DNA of 6,833 nt from an uncultured Bacteroides sp. (GTDB lineage Bacteria; Bacteroidota; Bacteroidia; Bacteroidales; Bacteroidaceae), in contig CAUHML010000164.1 of NCBI GenBank assembly GCA_959606905.1, positions 1-6,833 on the forward strand. Reading direction: 5' to 3'. A model generated the notes under the pieces. That model was not told the origin of the DNA and made no database searches. It saw only the letters and a list, made by a program, of their open reading frames with translations. The translations under genes and the position numbers were made by a program. This document shows, piece after piece, positions 1-5,860 of this stretch. Numbering within the stretch: the stretch's first letter is position 1; each line of letters opens with the position of its first letter.

Positions 1-290
1 ATCAGGGATTGGCTCCTTTCAAAGCTTTGGCAATGGATGAAGGAGTGAATTACACGGCAGGACTTCCTATTGTACGCACTTCTCCGGCACATGGTACTGC
101 GTATGATATTGCCGGACAAGGGGTTGCCTTGGAAGATTCTTTTCGCCAGGCTATCTATGTGGCTATGGATGTTTTCCGTAATCGGATTGTCGAAAAAGAT
201 ATCCATGCACATCCATTGCGTAAACAGTATTATGAGAAACGGGATGATAGCGATAAACTGAAGTTAGATACCATTGATGATGAAGATTGA
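1..290 (+). CDS. pdxA: 4-hydroxythreonine-4-phosphate dehydrogenase, C-terminal part (5' end outside window)
   Basis: Only the last 95 or so residues are present; the first complete codon is at base 3 and the frame is open to the window edge, so the true start lies upstream. PdxA oxidises 4-phosphohydroxy-L-threonine with NAD in the cytoplasmic DXP-dependent route to pyridoxal phosphate. The fragment opens with [14 protein letters not shown], followed by the family hallmark [19 protein letters not shown], which contains the conserved metal-binding histidine, and then a helix with [16 protein letters not shown]. It ends in a charged tail ([15 protein letters not shown]) that is longer than in the E. 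coli protein; such tails are, from memory, common in Bacteroidetes PdxA. The next gene begins 43 bases after the stop with no visible terminator between. Identification is firm; any functional link to the downstream operon is unknown. Confidence 0.95.
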   Translation, partial: QGLAPFKALAMDEGVNYTAGLPIVRTSPAHGTAYDIAGQGVALEDSFRQAIYVAMDVFRNRIVEKDIHAHPLRKQYYEKRDDSDKLKLDTIDDED

Positions 291-333
291 TGGTGAACCG
301 GTCTAAAATATAATTTCAAGAAAAAGAGTAGAA

Positions 334-1044
334 ATGAAATTTGCAATTATATCAGCGGGTGAAGGCTCCCGACTTTCACAAGAAGGGGTAGCTTTACCCA
401 AACCTTTGGTGCAACTGAACGGAGTTGCCATGATTGACCGTCTGATACAGATCTTTGTGCGCAACGGGGCTGATAAGGTGGTCATCATTATTAATAATGA
501 AAGTCCGTTGACAAAAGAGCATTTGGCAAAACTACAGGCGGAAGCGACAGTGCCATTGGAAGTAGTTGTGAAAACTACGCCTAGTTCAATGCATAGTTTT
601 TATGAACTGAACTCTTATTTGAAAGACGATAAGTTCTGTTTGACTACTGTAGATACCATATTCCGTGAAGAAGAATTCTCGACTTTTATTGAAGCGTTCA
701 AACAATCGGACAAAGATGGATATATGGCGGTGACCGATTTCATAGACGATGAAAAACCGCTTTACATTTCTACAGATGAAGCTTTGAACATAACTGGCTT
801 TCATGATGAGGCCATCTCCGGATGCCGCTATATATCGGGAGGAATTTACTGCCTGACTCCGACAGCGGTCAAGACATTGCACGGGTGTATGGAAAAAGGT
901 ATGTCCCGTATGCGCAACTTCCAGAGGCAGTTAGTGGCCGACGGCTTGAAATTAAAGGCTTATCCTTTTACAAAAATTCTGGATGTAGACCATGCCAGTG
1001 ATATAGTGAAAGCGGAAAACTTTCTGACCGGTAAGGACGAGTAA
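334..1044 (+). CDS. MobA/GlmU-like nucleotidyltransferase, probably for a sugar- or alcohol-phosphate
   Basis: A 236-residue cytoplasmic protein of the NTP-transferase fold, which joins a nucleoside triphosphate to a phosphorylated sugar or alcohol and releases pyrophosphate. The nucleotide-binding signature is at residues 7-14 (SAGEGSRL), followed by PKPL at 22-25 with the conserved Lys23. A single acidic metal-ligand candidate, Asp107, sits in LTTVDTIF, where related enzymes have a D or DxD. The C-terminal second acidic site is LDVDHASD at 216-223, resembling the DIDTPED-type motif of sugar and alcohol-phosphate transferases. There is no hexapeptide repeat or second domain, so this is a stand-alone transferase of usual single-domain length. 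Being the first gene of an operon with a CDP-alcohol phosphotransferase suggests that it makes the CDP-alcohol substrate (inference). An inositol-, glycerol- or sugar-phosphate cytidylyltransferase is possible; the base and the substrate cannot be read from sequence. Confidence 0.85.
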   Translation: MKFAIISAGEGSRLSQEGVALPKPLVQLNGVAMIDRLIQIFVRNGADKVVIIINNESPLTKEHLAKLQAEATVPLEVVVKTTPSSMHSFYELNSYLKDDKFCLTTVDTIFREEEFSTFIEAFKQSDKDGYMAVTDFIDDEKPLYISTDEALNITGFHDEAISGCRYISGGIYCLTPTAVKTLHGCMEKGMSRMRNFQRQLVADGLKLKAYPFTKILDVDHASDIVKAENFLTGKDE

Positions 1045-1065
1045 TTTAAAAGATAACATAAAGGA

Positions 1066-1920
1066 ATGAATGTGATTTCAATAATAGGGGTAAGCCGTGG
1101 AAACGAATATTCACCCAATCATGTGGACAATGATGCCGCCATATTTAATAAGGTGGTGGAAGAGTTGGGACAATTGGGCTGTGAAGTTGAGGTTTATGCC
1201 GAGAAGGATTTCGTGGAGCAGGGTGTCAAAGGAGATATCATTTTTGATATGGCCCGTGATAAAGCAACAATAGCCCGCTTGAAGTCTTTGGAGGATGGAG
1301 GTGCGTTGGTGATAAACTCTGCTTACGGTATAGATAATTGTGTACGTAGACCCATGACGGAGCTACTTATAAAAAGAGGAGTTCCTCATCCGCAGAGTTT
1401 TATTATTTCCACAGCAGACGAGTATTCTGAAAACTGTTATCCTTGTTGGGTAAAGCGGGGAGACTCTCATGCTATGGTGAAAGAAGATGTAGCTTATGCC
1501 ACTTGTAAGGAAGAGGTGGAGAATATTCTGGCTGATTTTCGCAACCGTGACATTCCTGTTGCGGTCATCAATGAGCACTTGCAAGGCGACTTGGTGAAAT
1601 TCTATGGGGTACACGGCACTGATTTCTTTTATTGGTTTTATCCGTCTCCTTGTTCGCACAGTAAGTTCGGTTTGGAAAAAATAAACGGAATAGCCAAAGG
1701 GATTCCTTTTAGCGTAGAGGAATTGAAAATACAAAGTGATAAAGCTGCTGAGGCGCTGAACGTACCCATTTACGGAGGTGATTGTGTGGTTTCAGCCGAC
1801 GGAACACTGCGGATTATAGATTTTAATGATTGGCCCAGCTTTGCCCGTTGTCGTGAGGAAGCGGGAGGTAAAATTGCAGAGTGCATTTATAACCGGGCTA
1901 AAAAGCAAATGAAACAATAA
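1066..1920 (+). CDS. ATP-grasp ligase-like protein
   Basis: A 284-residue soluble protein with the layout of ATP-grasp enzymes, which activate a carboxylate as an acyl phosphate and couple it to an amine or other nucleophile. An N-terminal Rossmann-like part (ISIIGVSRGNEYSPNH at about 4-19) is followed by a linker with RPMTELLIKRGVPHP, the usual entry to the ATP-grasp core. The core shows PCWVKRGDSHAM at 126-137, where Lys130 is the candidate ATP-phosphate ligand. Next comes NEHLQGDLVKFYGV at 169-182, with Glu170 as the adenine/hinge position and Lys178 following. Metal-ligand candidates are Asp239 and the IDFNDWPSF segment at 251-259 (Asp252, Asn254). It lies 21 bases after the nucleotidyltransferase and 4 bases before the CDP-alcohol transferase gene. 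AAGGA directly abuts the ATG, too close for a normal ribosome site, but beginning at the ATG keeps the first beta strand. Fold is well supported; the joined substrates are unknown. Confidence 0.8.
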   Translation: MNVISIIGVSRGNEYSPNHVDNDAAIFNKVVEELGQLGCEVEVYAEKDFVEQGVKGDIIFDMARDKATIARLKSLEDGGALVINSAYGIDNCVRRPMTELLIKRGVPHPQSFIISTADEYSENCYPCWVKRGDSHAMVKEDVAYATCKEEVENILADFRNRDIPVAVINEHLQGDLVKFYGVHGTDFFYWFYPSPCSHSKFGLEKINGIAKGIPFSVEELKIQSDKAAEALNVPIYGGDCVVSADGTLRIIDFNDWPSFARCREEAGGKIAECIYNRAKKQMKQ

Positions 1921-1924
1921 AGAC

Positions 1925-2875
1925 ATGAGTACAGAGAGTGAGAAGAAAGGAATAGAGGCTTCTTTCAAATCCATGGACACAGAGGAGTTCCTGGATATTT
2001 ATTTCAACCGTCCCATAGGTTATGCATGGGCATTATTTTTTAAAAAACTAAAGGTACACCCTAATGTGGTAACCATTTTTTCTATCATTTTAGGTATAGG
2101 CGCTGGTGTGATGTTTTATTATCCTGATATGAAACATACTCTTTTGGGTATACTTTTGTTGATGTGGGCGAATCATTATGACAGTGCGGATGGACAATTG
2201 GCGCGTTTGACAGGACAGAAAACCCAGTGGGGGCGTATGTTGGATGGATTTGCCGGTGATATTTGGTTCTTTACCATTTATGCGGCAATTTGTCTCAGAC
2301 TGATGAACCAACCCATGCCGTTTCATATTGGTGACGGCATGCATTGGGGTATTTTTATTTGGATATTGGCTATTGTTTCGGGTACTGTTTGTCATAGCAA
2401 ACAATGTACATTGGCGGATTATTATCGTAATATTCATTTATACTTTTTAAAAGGGAAAAGCGGAAGCGAATTGGATAATTTCAAACAACAGCGTGAAATC
2501 TTCTACAGTCTGCCGTGGAAGGGAAACTTCTGGTGGAAAGCTTTCTTGTATTTCTATGGTAATTATACACGTCAGCAGGAAAGAATGACTCCTAATTTCC
2601 AACTGTTTTATGCATTGGTGAAGGAAAAGTATGGAGACAATATTCCACAGGAATTACGGGATGAATTTCGTGCGGCTAGCAAACCTTTGATGAAATATAC
2701 CAATATCTTGACTTTTAATACACGTGCCATTGCTCTATATATCAGTTTGTTGATTGGCGAACCATGGTTGTATTTTGTGTTCGAGGTTGTTGTGATGACC
2801 TCTTTGTTTGTATATATGCGTCATTGCCATGAGGCGATTTGCGCACGATTGTATCATAAATACATAACGAAGTGA
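1925..2875 (+). CDS. CDP-alcohol phosphotransferase family membrane enzyme with a soluble insert
   Basis: A 316-residue inner-membrane enzyme of the CDP-alcohol phosphatidyltransferase family, which moves a phospho-alcohol group between a CDP-alcohol and a hydroxyl acceptor with release of CMP. The signature is at residues 86-112: Asp86, Asp89, Gly90, Ala93, Arg94, Gly103, Asp107 and Asp112. The last two aspartates are separated by four residues (DGFAGD), whereas the classic motif has three; position 111 is Gly. Hydrophobic segments lie at about 47-66, 70-82, 111-130, 137-155, 261-277 and 281-298. A hydrophilic stretch of about 100 residues (157-255), rich in aromatic and charged residues, sits between the fourth and fifth segments and explains why the protein is longer than the usual 200 or so residues. 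A second in-frame ATG at residue 17 could be the true start. The stop overlaps the next gene by four bases. Family is certain; donor and acceptor are not. Confidence 0.9.
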   Translation: MSTESEKKGIEASFKSMDTEEFLDIYFNRPIGYAWALFFKKLKVHPNVVTIFSIILGIGAGVMFYYPDMKHTLLGILLLMWANHYDSADGQLARLTGQKTQWGRMLDGFAGDIWFFTIYAAICLRLMNQPMPFHIGDGMHWGIFIWILAIVSGTVCHSKQCTLADYYRNIHLYFLKGKSGSELDNFKQQREIFYSLPWKGNFWWKAFLYFYGNYTRQQERMTPNFQLFYALVKEKYGDNIPQELRDEFRAASKPLMKYTNILTFNTRAIALYISLLIGEPWLYFVFEVVVMTSLFVYMRHCHEAICARLYHKYITK

Positions 2876-3876
2876 AAAGTAAGTATAGAAATATATTCCT
2901 GATGTTTGGAATTGCAGCCATCGTAGTGATGCTTTGTTCTTTTGATATGGAGTATGATGAACTACTGGCTAATTTGCGCCGGGCGGGAATGTGGTTGCCG
3001 GCTGTGGTAGGGTTATGGATTATTATTTATCTGTTCAATACCCTTTCTTGGTATATTATCATCCGGGATGGAAAAAAGGGAACACCTATTCCATTTTGGA
3101 AAGTTTATAAACTGACAGTTTCCGGATTTGCACTGAATTATGCCACCCCGGTGGGATTGATGGGAGGAGAGCCTTACCGCATTATGGAGCTGACTCCTTA
3201 TGTTGGGGCCAGTAAGGCAACTTCATCAGTAATTCTTTATGTGATGATGCATATTTTCTCGCATTTTTGTTTTTGGTTTTTTTCTATCTTTTTGTATCTG
3301 GCTCTACGTCCGGTAGATATTGCCATGGGAACTATATTGGCTGTTGTGGGGGCGGTTTCTCTTTTAGCCATTTATTTTTTTATGAAAGGTTACAAGAATG
3401 GTATGGCTGTCCGTACTTTAAAATTGCTTCAGCATATTCCTTTTATCAAAGAATGGGCTAAACGTTTTTCGGAAAATAAACGCGAGGCTTTGGAACGTGT
3501 GGACAGTCAGATAGCCGAACTGCATAAACAGCGTAGATCTACGTTTTATGCCTCGTTAAGTCTGGAATTCATGGCTCGGATTATAGGATGTCTGGAAGTG
3601 TATTTCATATTGAATATTCTGACAACGGATGTCAGTTTTCCAGCTTGTATTTTAATCATGGCATTTACTTCTTTGTTTGCCAATTTGTTCTTTTTCTCGC
3701 CTATGCAATTGGGCGCACGTGAAGGAGGTTTTGCTTTGGCGGTAGGAGGGTTGGCTATTCCGGGAGCTTTTGGGGTTTATACCGGATTGATAACCCGTGT
3801 ACGTGAATTGATTTGGATTGTAATTGGTGTGTTGTTGATGAAAGTCGGCAACGGTACACCTACTAATAAAGCATGA
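2872..3876 (+). CDS. Flippase-like integral membrane protein, LPG-synthase transmembrane family (UPF0104)
   Basis: A 334-residue polytopic membrane protein matching the transmembrane domain family named after lysylphosphatidylglycerol synthase (PF03706 type). In MprF this region flips the modified lipid. Family hallmarks are ALNYATPVGLMGGEPYR at 87-103 (Pro93, Gly98-Gly99-Glu100, Arg103), ARIIGCLEVYFIL in the second half, and SPMQLGAREGG at 276-286. Hydrophobic segments fall near 8-24, 41-62, 118-146, 150-172, 228-250, 255-275, 288-308 and 312-330, with a basic cytoplasmic-looking loop at about 190-225. The catalytic aminoacyl-transferase domain of MprF is absent, so it is unlikely to make lysyl-lipid itself. 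The start is GTG in a GTGA overlap with the previous stop, implying translational coupling; the first later ATG would remove most of the first membrane segment. Placement directly after a lipid-head-group-type enzyme suggests transport of that product (inference). Confidence 0.85.
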   Translation: MKSKYRNIFLMFGIAAIVVMLCSFDMEYDELLANLRRAGMWLPAVVGLWIIIYLFNTLSWYIIIRDGKKGTPIPFWKVYKLTVSGFALNYATPVGLMGGEPYRIMELTPYVGASKATSSVILYVMMHIFSHFCFWFFSIFLYLALRPVDIAMGTILAVVGAVSLLAIYFFMKGYKNGMAVRTLKLLQHIPFIKEWAKRFSENKREALERVDSQIAELHKQRRSTFYASLSLEFMARIIGCLEVYFILNILTTDVSFPACILIMAFTSLFANLFFFSPMQLGAREGGFALAVGGLAIPGAFGVYTGLITRVRELIWIVIGVLLMKVGNGTPTNKA

Positions 3877-3880
3877 GATA

Positions 3881-4603
3881 ATGAACGCATTGAAAGATAT
3901 TCAGGGAGTTATATTTGATTATGGCGGTACGATAGATACGAATAGCCGTCACTGGGCGGAAGTATTGTGGGCCAAGTATGTGGAACATCAGATTCCGGTG
4001 GATAAGGAGAGTTTTCGTGAGGCATACGTCTTTGGAGAAAGAGCGTTGGCTAAATACCCTTTTGTCCAGCCTTGGCATGATTTTCATGATGTACTTTCCA
4101 TTAAGGCCAAACTTCAGATGGAATGGTTGGCAGAACAGAGAAAGTTGCCTATGGATGAGTTGAAACTGCAATCTTATGCCACGAAAGTAGCAGACAGCTG
4201 TTATGAGTATGTATTGGATATATTGCAGGTTACACGTCCGGTAGTGGAAGAGTTGTCCAAAAAATATAAGTTAGTGCTGGTTTCTAATTTTTATGGTAAT
4301 ATTCAGACCATTTTAAAGGATTTTGGACTTCTGGATTTCTTTGATGAAATTATTGAATCCTCTGTGGTGGGTGTTCGTAAACCAGATCCCGCTATCTACA
4401 GACTCGGAGTGGATGCTATGGGATTTGTGGCAAAGAATGTGCTGGTGGTTGGAGATTCTTTCTCAAAAGATGTTGTTCCTGCCAAAGCGGTGGGATGTCG
4501 TGTAGCTTGGTTGAAAGGAGAAGGTTGGGGAGGAGAAGTCATTGACGAATCTGTTCCTGATGTGATTATAACGAATTTGGCCCAACTGCCTGTTCTATTA
4601 TAA
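3881..4603 (+). CDS. HAD-superfamily hydrolase with variant motif I (DYGGT)
   Basis: A 240-residue cytoplasmic protein of the haloacid-dehalogenase superfamily with a helical cap inserted after motif I, as in subfamily I (beta-phosphoglucomutase/phosphoglycolate phosphatase type). Motif I is FDYGGTIDT, with Asp13 as nucleophile, but residue 15 is Gly where phosphatases normally carry the acid/base Asp. Motif II is VLVSNFYGN (Ser135), motif III has Lys167 in VRKPDP, and motif IV is VGDSFSKD with Asp192 and Asp197. All other catalytic positions are intact and the length is normal. It begins 4 bases after the flippase-like gene and ends 5 bases before the permease gene, so it is inside the operon. 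It may dephosphorylate an intermediate or product of the pathway, but the missing second Asp leaves phosphatase activity in doubt. A dehalogenase- or phosphonatase-like reaction, or a non-catalytic role, cannot be excluded. Confidence 0.85.
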   Translation: MNALKDIQGVIFDYGGTIDTNSRHWAEVLWAKYVEHQIPVDKESFREAYVFGERALAKYPFVQPWHDFHDVLSIKAKLQMEWLAEQRKLPMDELKLQSYATKVADSCYEYVLDILQVTRPVVEELSKKYKLVLVSNFYGNIQTILKDFGLLDFFDEIIESSVVGVRKPDPAIYRLGVDAMGFVAKNVLVVGDSFSKDVVPAKAVGCRVAWLKGEGWGGEVIDESVPDVIITNLAQLPVLL

Positions 4604-4608
4604 AAAGT

Positions 4609-5808
4609 ATGGAGACACAAAGACATGCATTGGTAAAAAGGGACTATCTAGTTCCTTTTGTTTTAGTAACCTCTTTATTCTTTTTATGGGGATTTGCACA
4701 TGCTATTCTTGATGTGCTGAATAAACATTTTCAAGAGGTGATGGATATTACCCGTACTCATTCGGCAATGGTGCAGGTAATGTTTTATTTAGGTTATTTC
4801 GTAATGGCTGTTCCGGCAGGGTTATTCATCACCAGATATGGATATCGTAGGGGAGTTGTTTTCGGATTATTGCTTTACGGCATCGGGTCGTTGATGTTTA
4901 TTCCCGGCGAATACTGGATGTCATTTGAATTTTTTCTGTTCTCTTTGTTTGTCATCGCTTGCGGCTTGGTTTTTTTGGAAACGGCTGCAAATCCTTATAT
5001 GACAGAATTAGGGGATAGGGAAACAGCTGCCAGTCGGTTGAACCTGGCCCAGTCCTTTAATGGATTAGGATGTATTTGCGGCCCTTTGGTGGGAGGACTA
5101 TTGTTGTTCTCGGAGAAGGGAGAGGCGAATATTTCATATCCTTATATGCTGATGGGGGTAGTTGTGCTGATAGTGGCACTGGTCTTTTCCCGTATCAAAC
5201 TTCCGGAGATTGTTCATACAGACAATGTGGTGAATGGAAAGACAGTTAAAAAAGGCTTATGGTCGCATAAATTATTTTTATTTGGTCTACTGGCACTATT
5301 CAGTTATGAAATAGCAGAGATTTCTATCAATAGTTTCTTTATCAATTATGTGGTGGACGATGGATGGATGAATGCCCGTGATGCGGCAGTAGTGCTTTCA
5401 TTCGGTGGGCTCGGGTTATTTATGTGCGGACGTTTTGCCGGTAGTTGGATTATGCAGCGAATTCGTGCAGAAAGAGTTTTGCTATACTGTGCTTTGGGAA
5501 CGGTAGCGGCTACTTTTCTTATCGTTTGCAATTTAGGAAAAATTTCATTAGTTGCTTTGTTTTTGGTATATGTGTTCGAAGCCATCATGTTTCCCACTAT
5601 TTTTGCCATATCTTTGAAAGGGTTGGGAAATAAAACCAAACGAGCCTCTTCTTTTTTAATGATGTCTCCTGTAGGAGGAGCTATTGGCCCTGTGTTGATG
5701 GGATATGTGGCAGACAATAGTAATATGTCCTTATCATTCATTATACCATTTGTTTCTTTTTGTGTTGTATTATTCTATTCGTGGTATGCCGATGTAGAAG
5801 GAAACTGA
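4609..5808 (+). CDS. FucP-type MFS sugar/polyol:H+ symporter
   Basis: A 399-residue, twelve-helix major facilitator of the fucose/glucose-galactose permease group. The N-terminus has the group pattern SLFFLWGFAHAILDVLNKHF, in which Asp35 aligns with E. coli FucP Asp46. LETAANPY places Glu124 at FucP Glu135, and RLNLAQSFN at 143-151 places Asn151 at FucP Asn162. Asp46 and Glu135 are established as important for FucP transport, so a proton-coupled mechanism is likely. The C-terminal half has the matching pattern FPTIFAISLKGLGNKTKRASSFL. The start ATG is 5 bases after the HAD stop with no promoter between. It is the last gene of the operon and is followed by the hairpin at 5815-5850. It probably imports a monosaccharide or polyol; in Bacteroidetes such permeases serve many sugars, so fucose should not be assumed. 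Confidence 0.9.
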   Translation: METQRHALVKRDYLVPFVLVTSLFFLWGFAHAILDVLNKHFQEVMDITRTHSAMVQVMFYLGYFVMAVPAGLFITRYGYRRGVVFGLLLYGIGSLMFIPGEYWMSFEFFLFSLFVIACGLVFLETAANPYMTELGDRETAASRLNLAQSFNGLGCICGPLVGGLLLFSEKGEANISYPYMLMGVVVLIVALVFSRIKLPEIVHTDNVVNGKTVKKGLWSHKLFLFGLLALFSYEIAEISINSFFINYVVDDGWMNARDAAVVLSFGGLGLFMCGRFAGSWIMQRIRAERVLLYCALGTVAATFLIVCNLGKISLVALFLVYVFEAIMFPTIFAISLKGLGNKTKRASSFLMMSPVGGAIGPVLMGYVADNSNMSLSFIIPFVSFCVVLFYSWYADVEGN

Positions 5809-5814
5809 AATTAA

Positions 5815-5850
5815 AAATCCCGATATGGCTGTCTGGCTTTATCGGGATTT
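5815..5850. terminator. Bidirectional intrinsic terminator between convergent genes
   Basis: An 11-bp perfect inverted repeat (AAATCCCGATA at 5815-5825 and TATCGGGATTT at 5840-5850) encloses a 14-base loop. On the plus strand it is followed at a short distance by a TTTTT run (5858-5862). On the minus strand the A-run at 5813-5817 becomes a T-run overlapping the end of the stem. It lies in the 52-base gap between the permease stop and the kinase stop, so it can end both transcripts. The plus-strand T-tract is interrupted and separated from the stem, so it may be the weaker direction. Confidence 0.85.
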
Positions 5851-5860
5851 CTATCTATTT

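Noticed and set aside
586..882. Minus-strand open frame of 98 codons within the nucleotidyltransferase gene
   Set aside because: No motif, no neighbour support, and it overlaps the metal-site region of a convincing gene.
1363..1734. Minus-strand open frame of 123 codons antisense to the ATP-grasp gene
   Set aside because: It lies wholly inside a well-supported gene, has no recognisable motif, and its composition is what the complement of a Bacteroidales gene yields by chance.
2090..2437. Minus-strand open frame of 115 codons antisense to the CDP-alcohol transferase gene
   Set aside because: It covers the catalytic motif region of a clear gene and the translation resembles no protein family I know.
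2872..3876. Lysylphosphatidylglycerol synthase (MprF)
   Set aside because: Only the membrane family is present; at 334 residues there is no room for the C-terminal aminoacyl-transfer domain.
334..4603. Phosphonate (2-aminoethylphosphonate) lipid pathway, suggested by nucleotidyltransferase, CDP-alcohol transferase and a phosphonatase-like HAD motif
   Set aside because: There is no PEP mutase, phosphonopyruvate decarboxylase or aminotransferase in the window, and the HAD protein lacks the DWAGT-type motif. It cannot be excluded if those genes lie elsewhere.
5346..5741. Minus-strand open frame of 131 codons antisense to the permease gene
   Set aside because: It is fully contained in conserved FucP-type coding sequence and has no promoter or recognisable domain.
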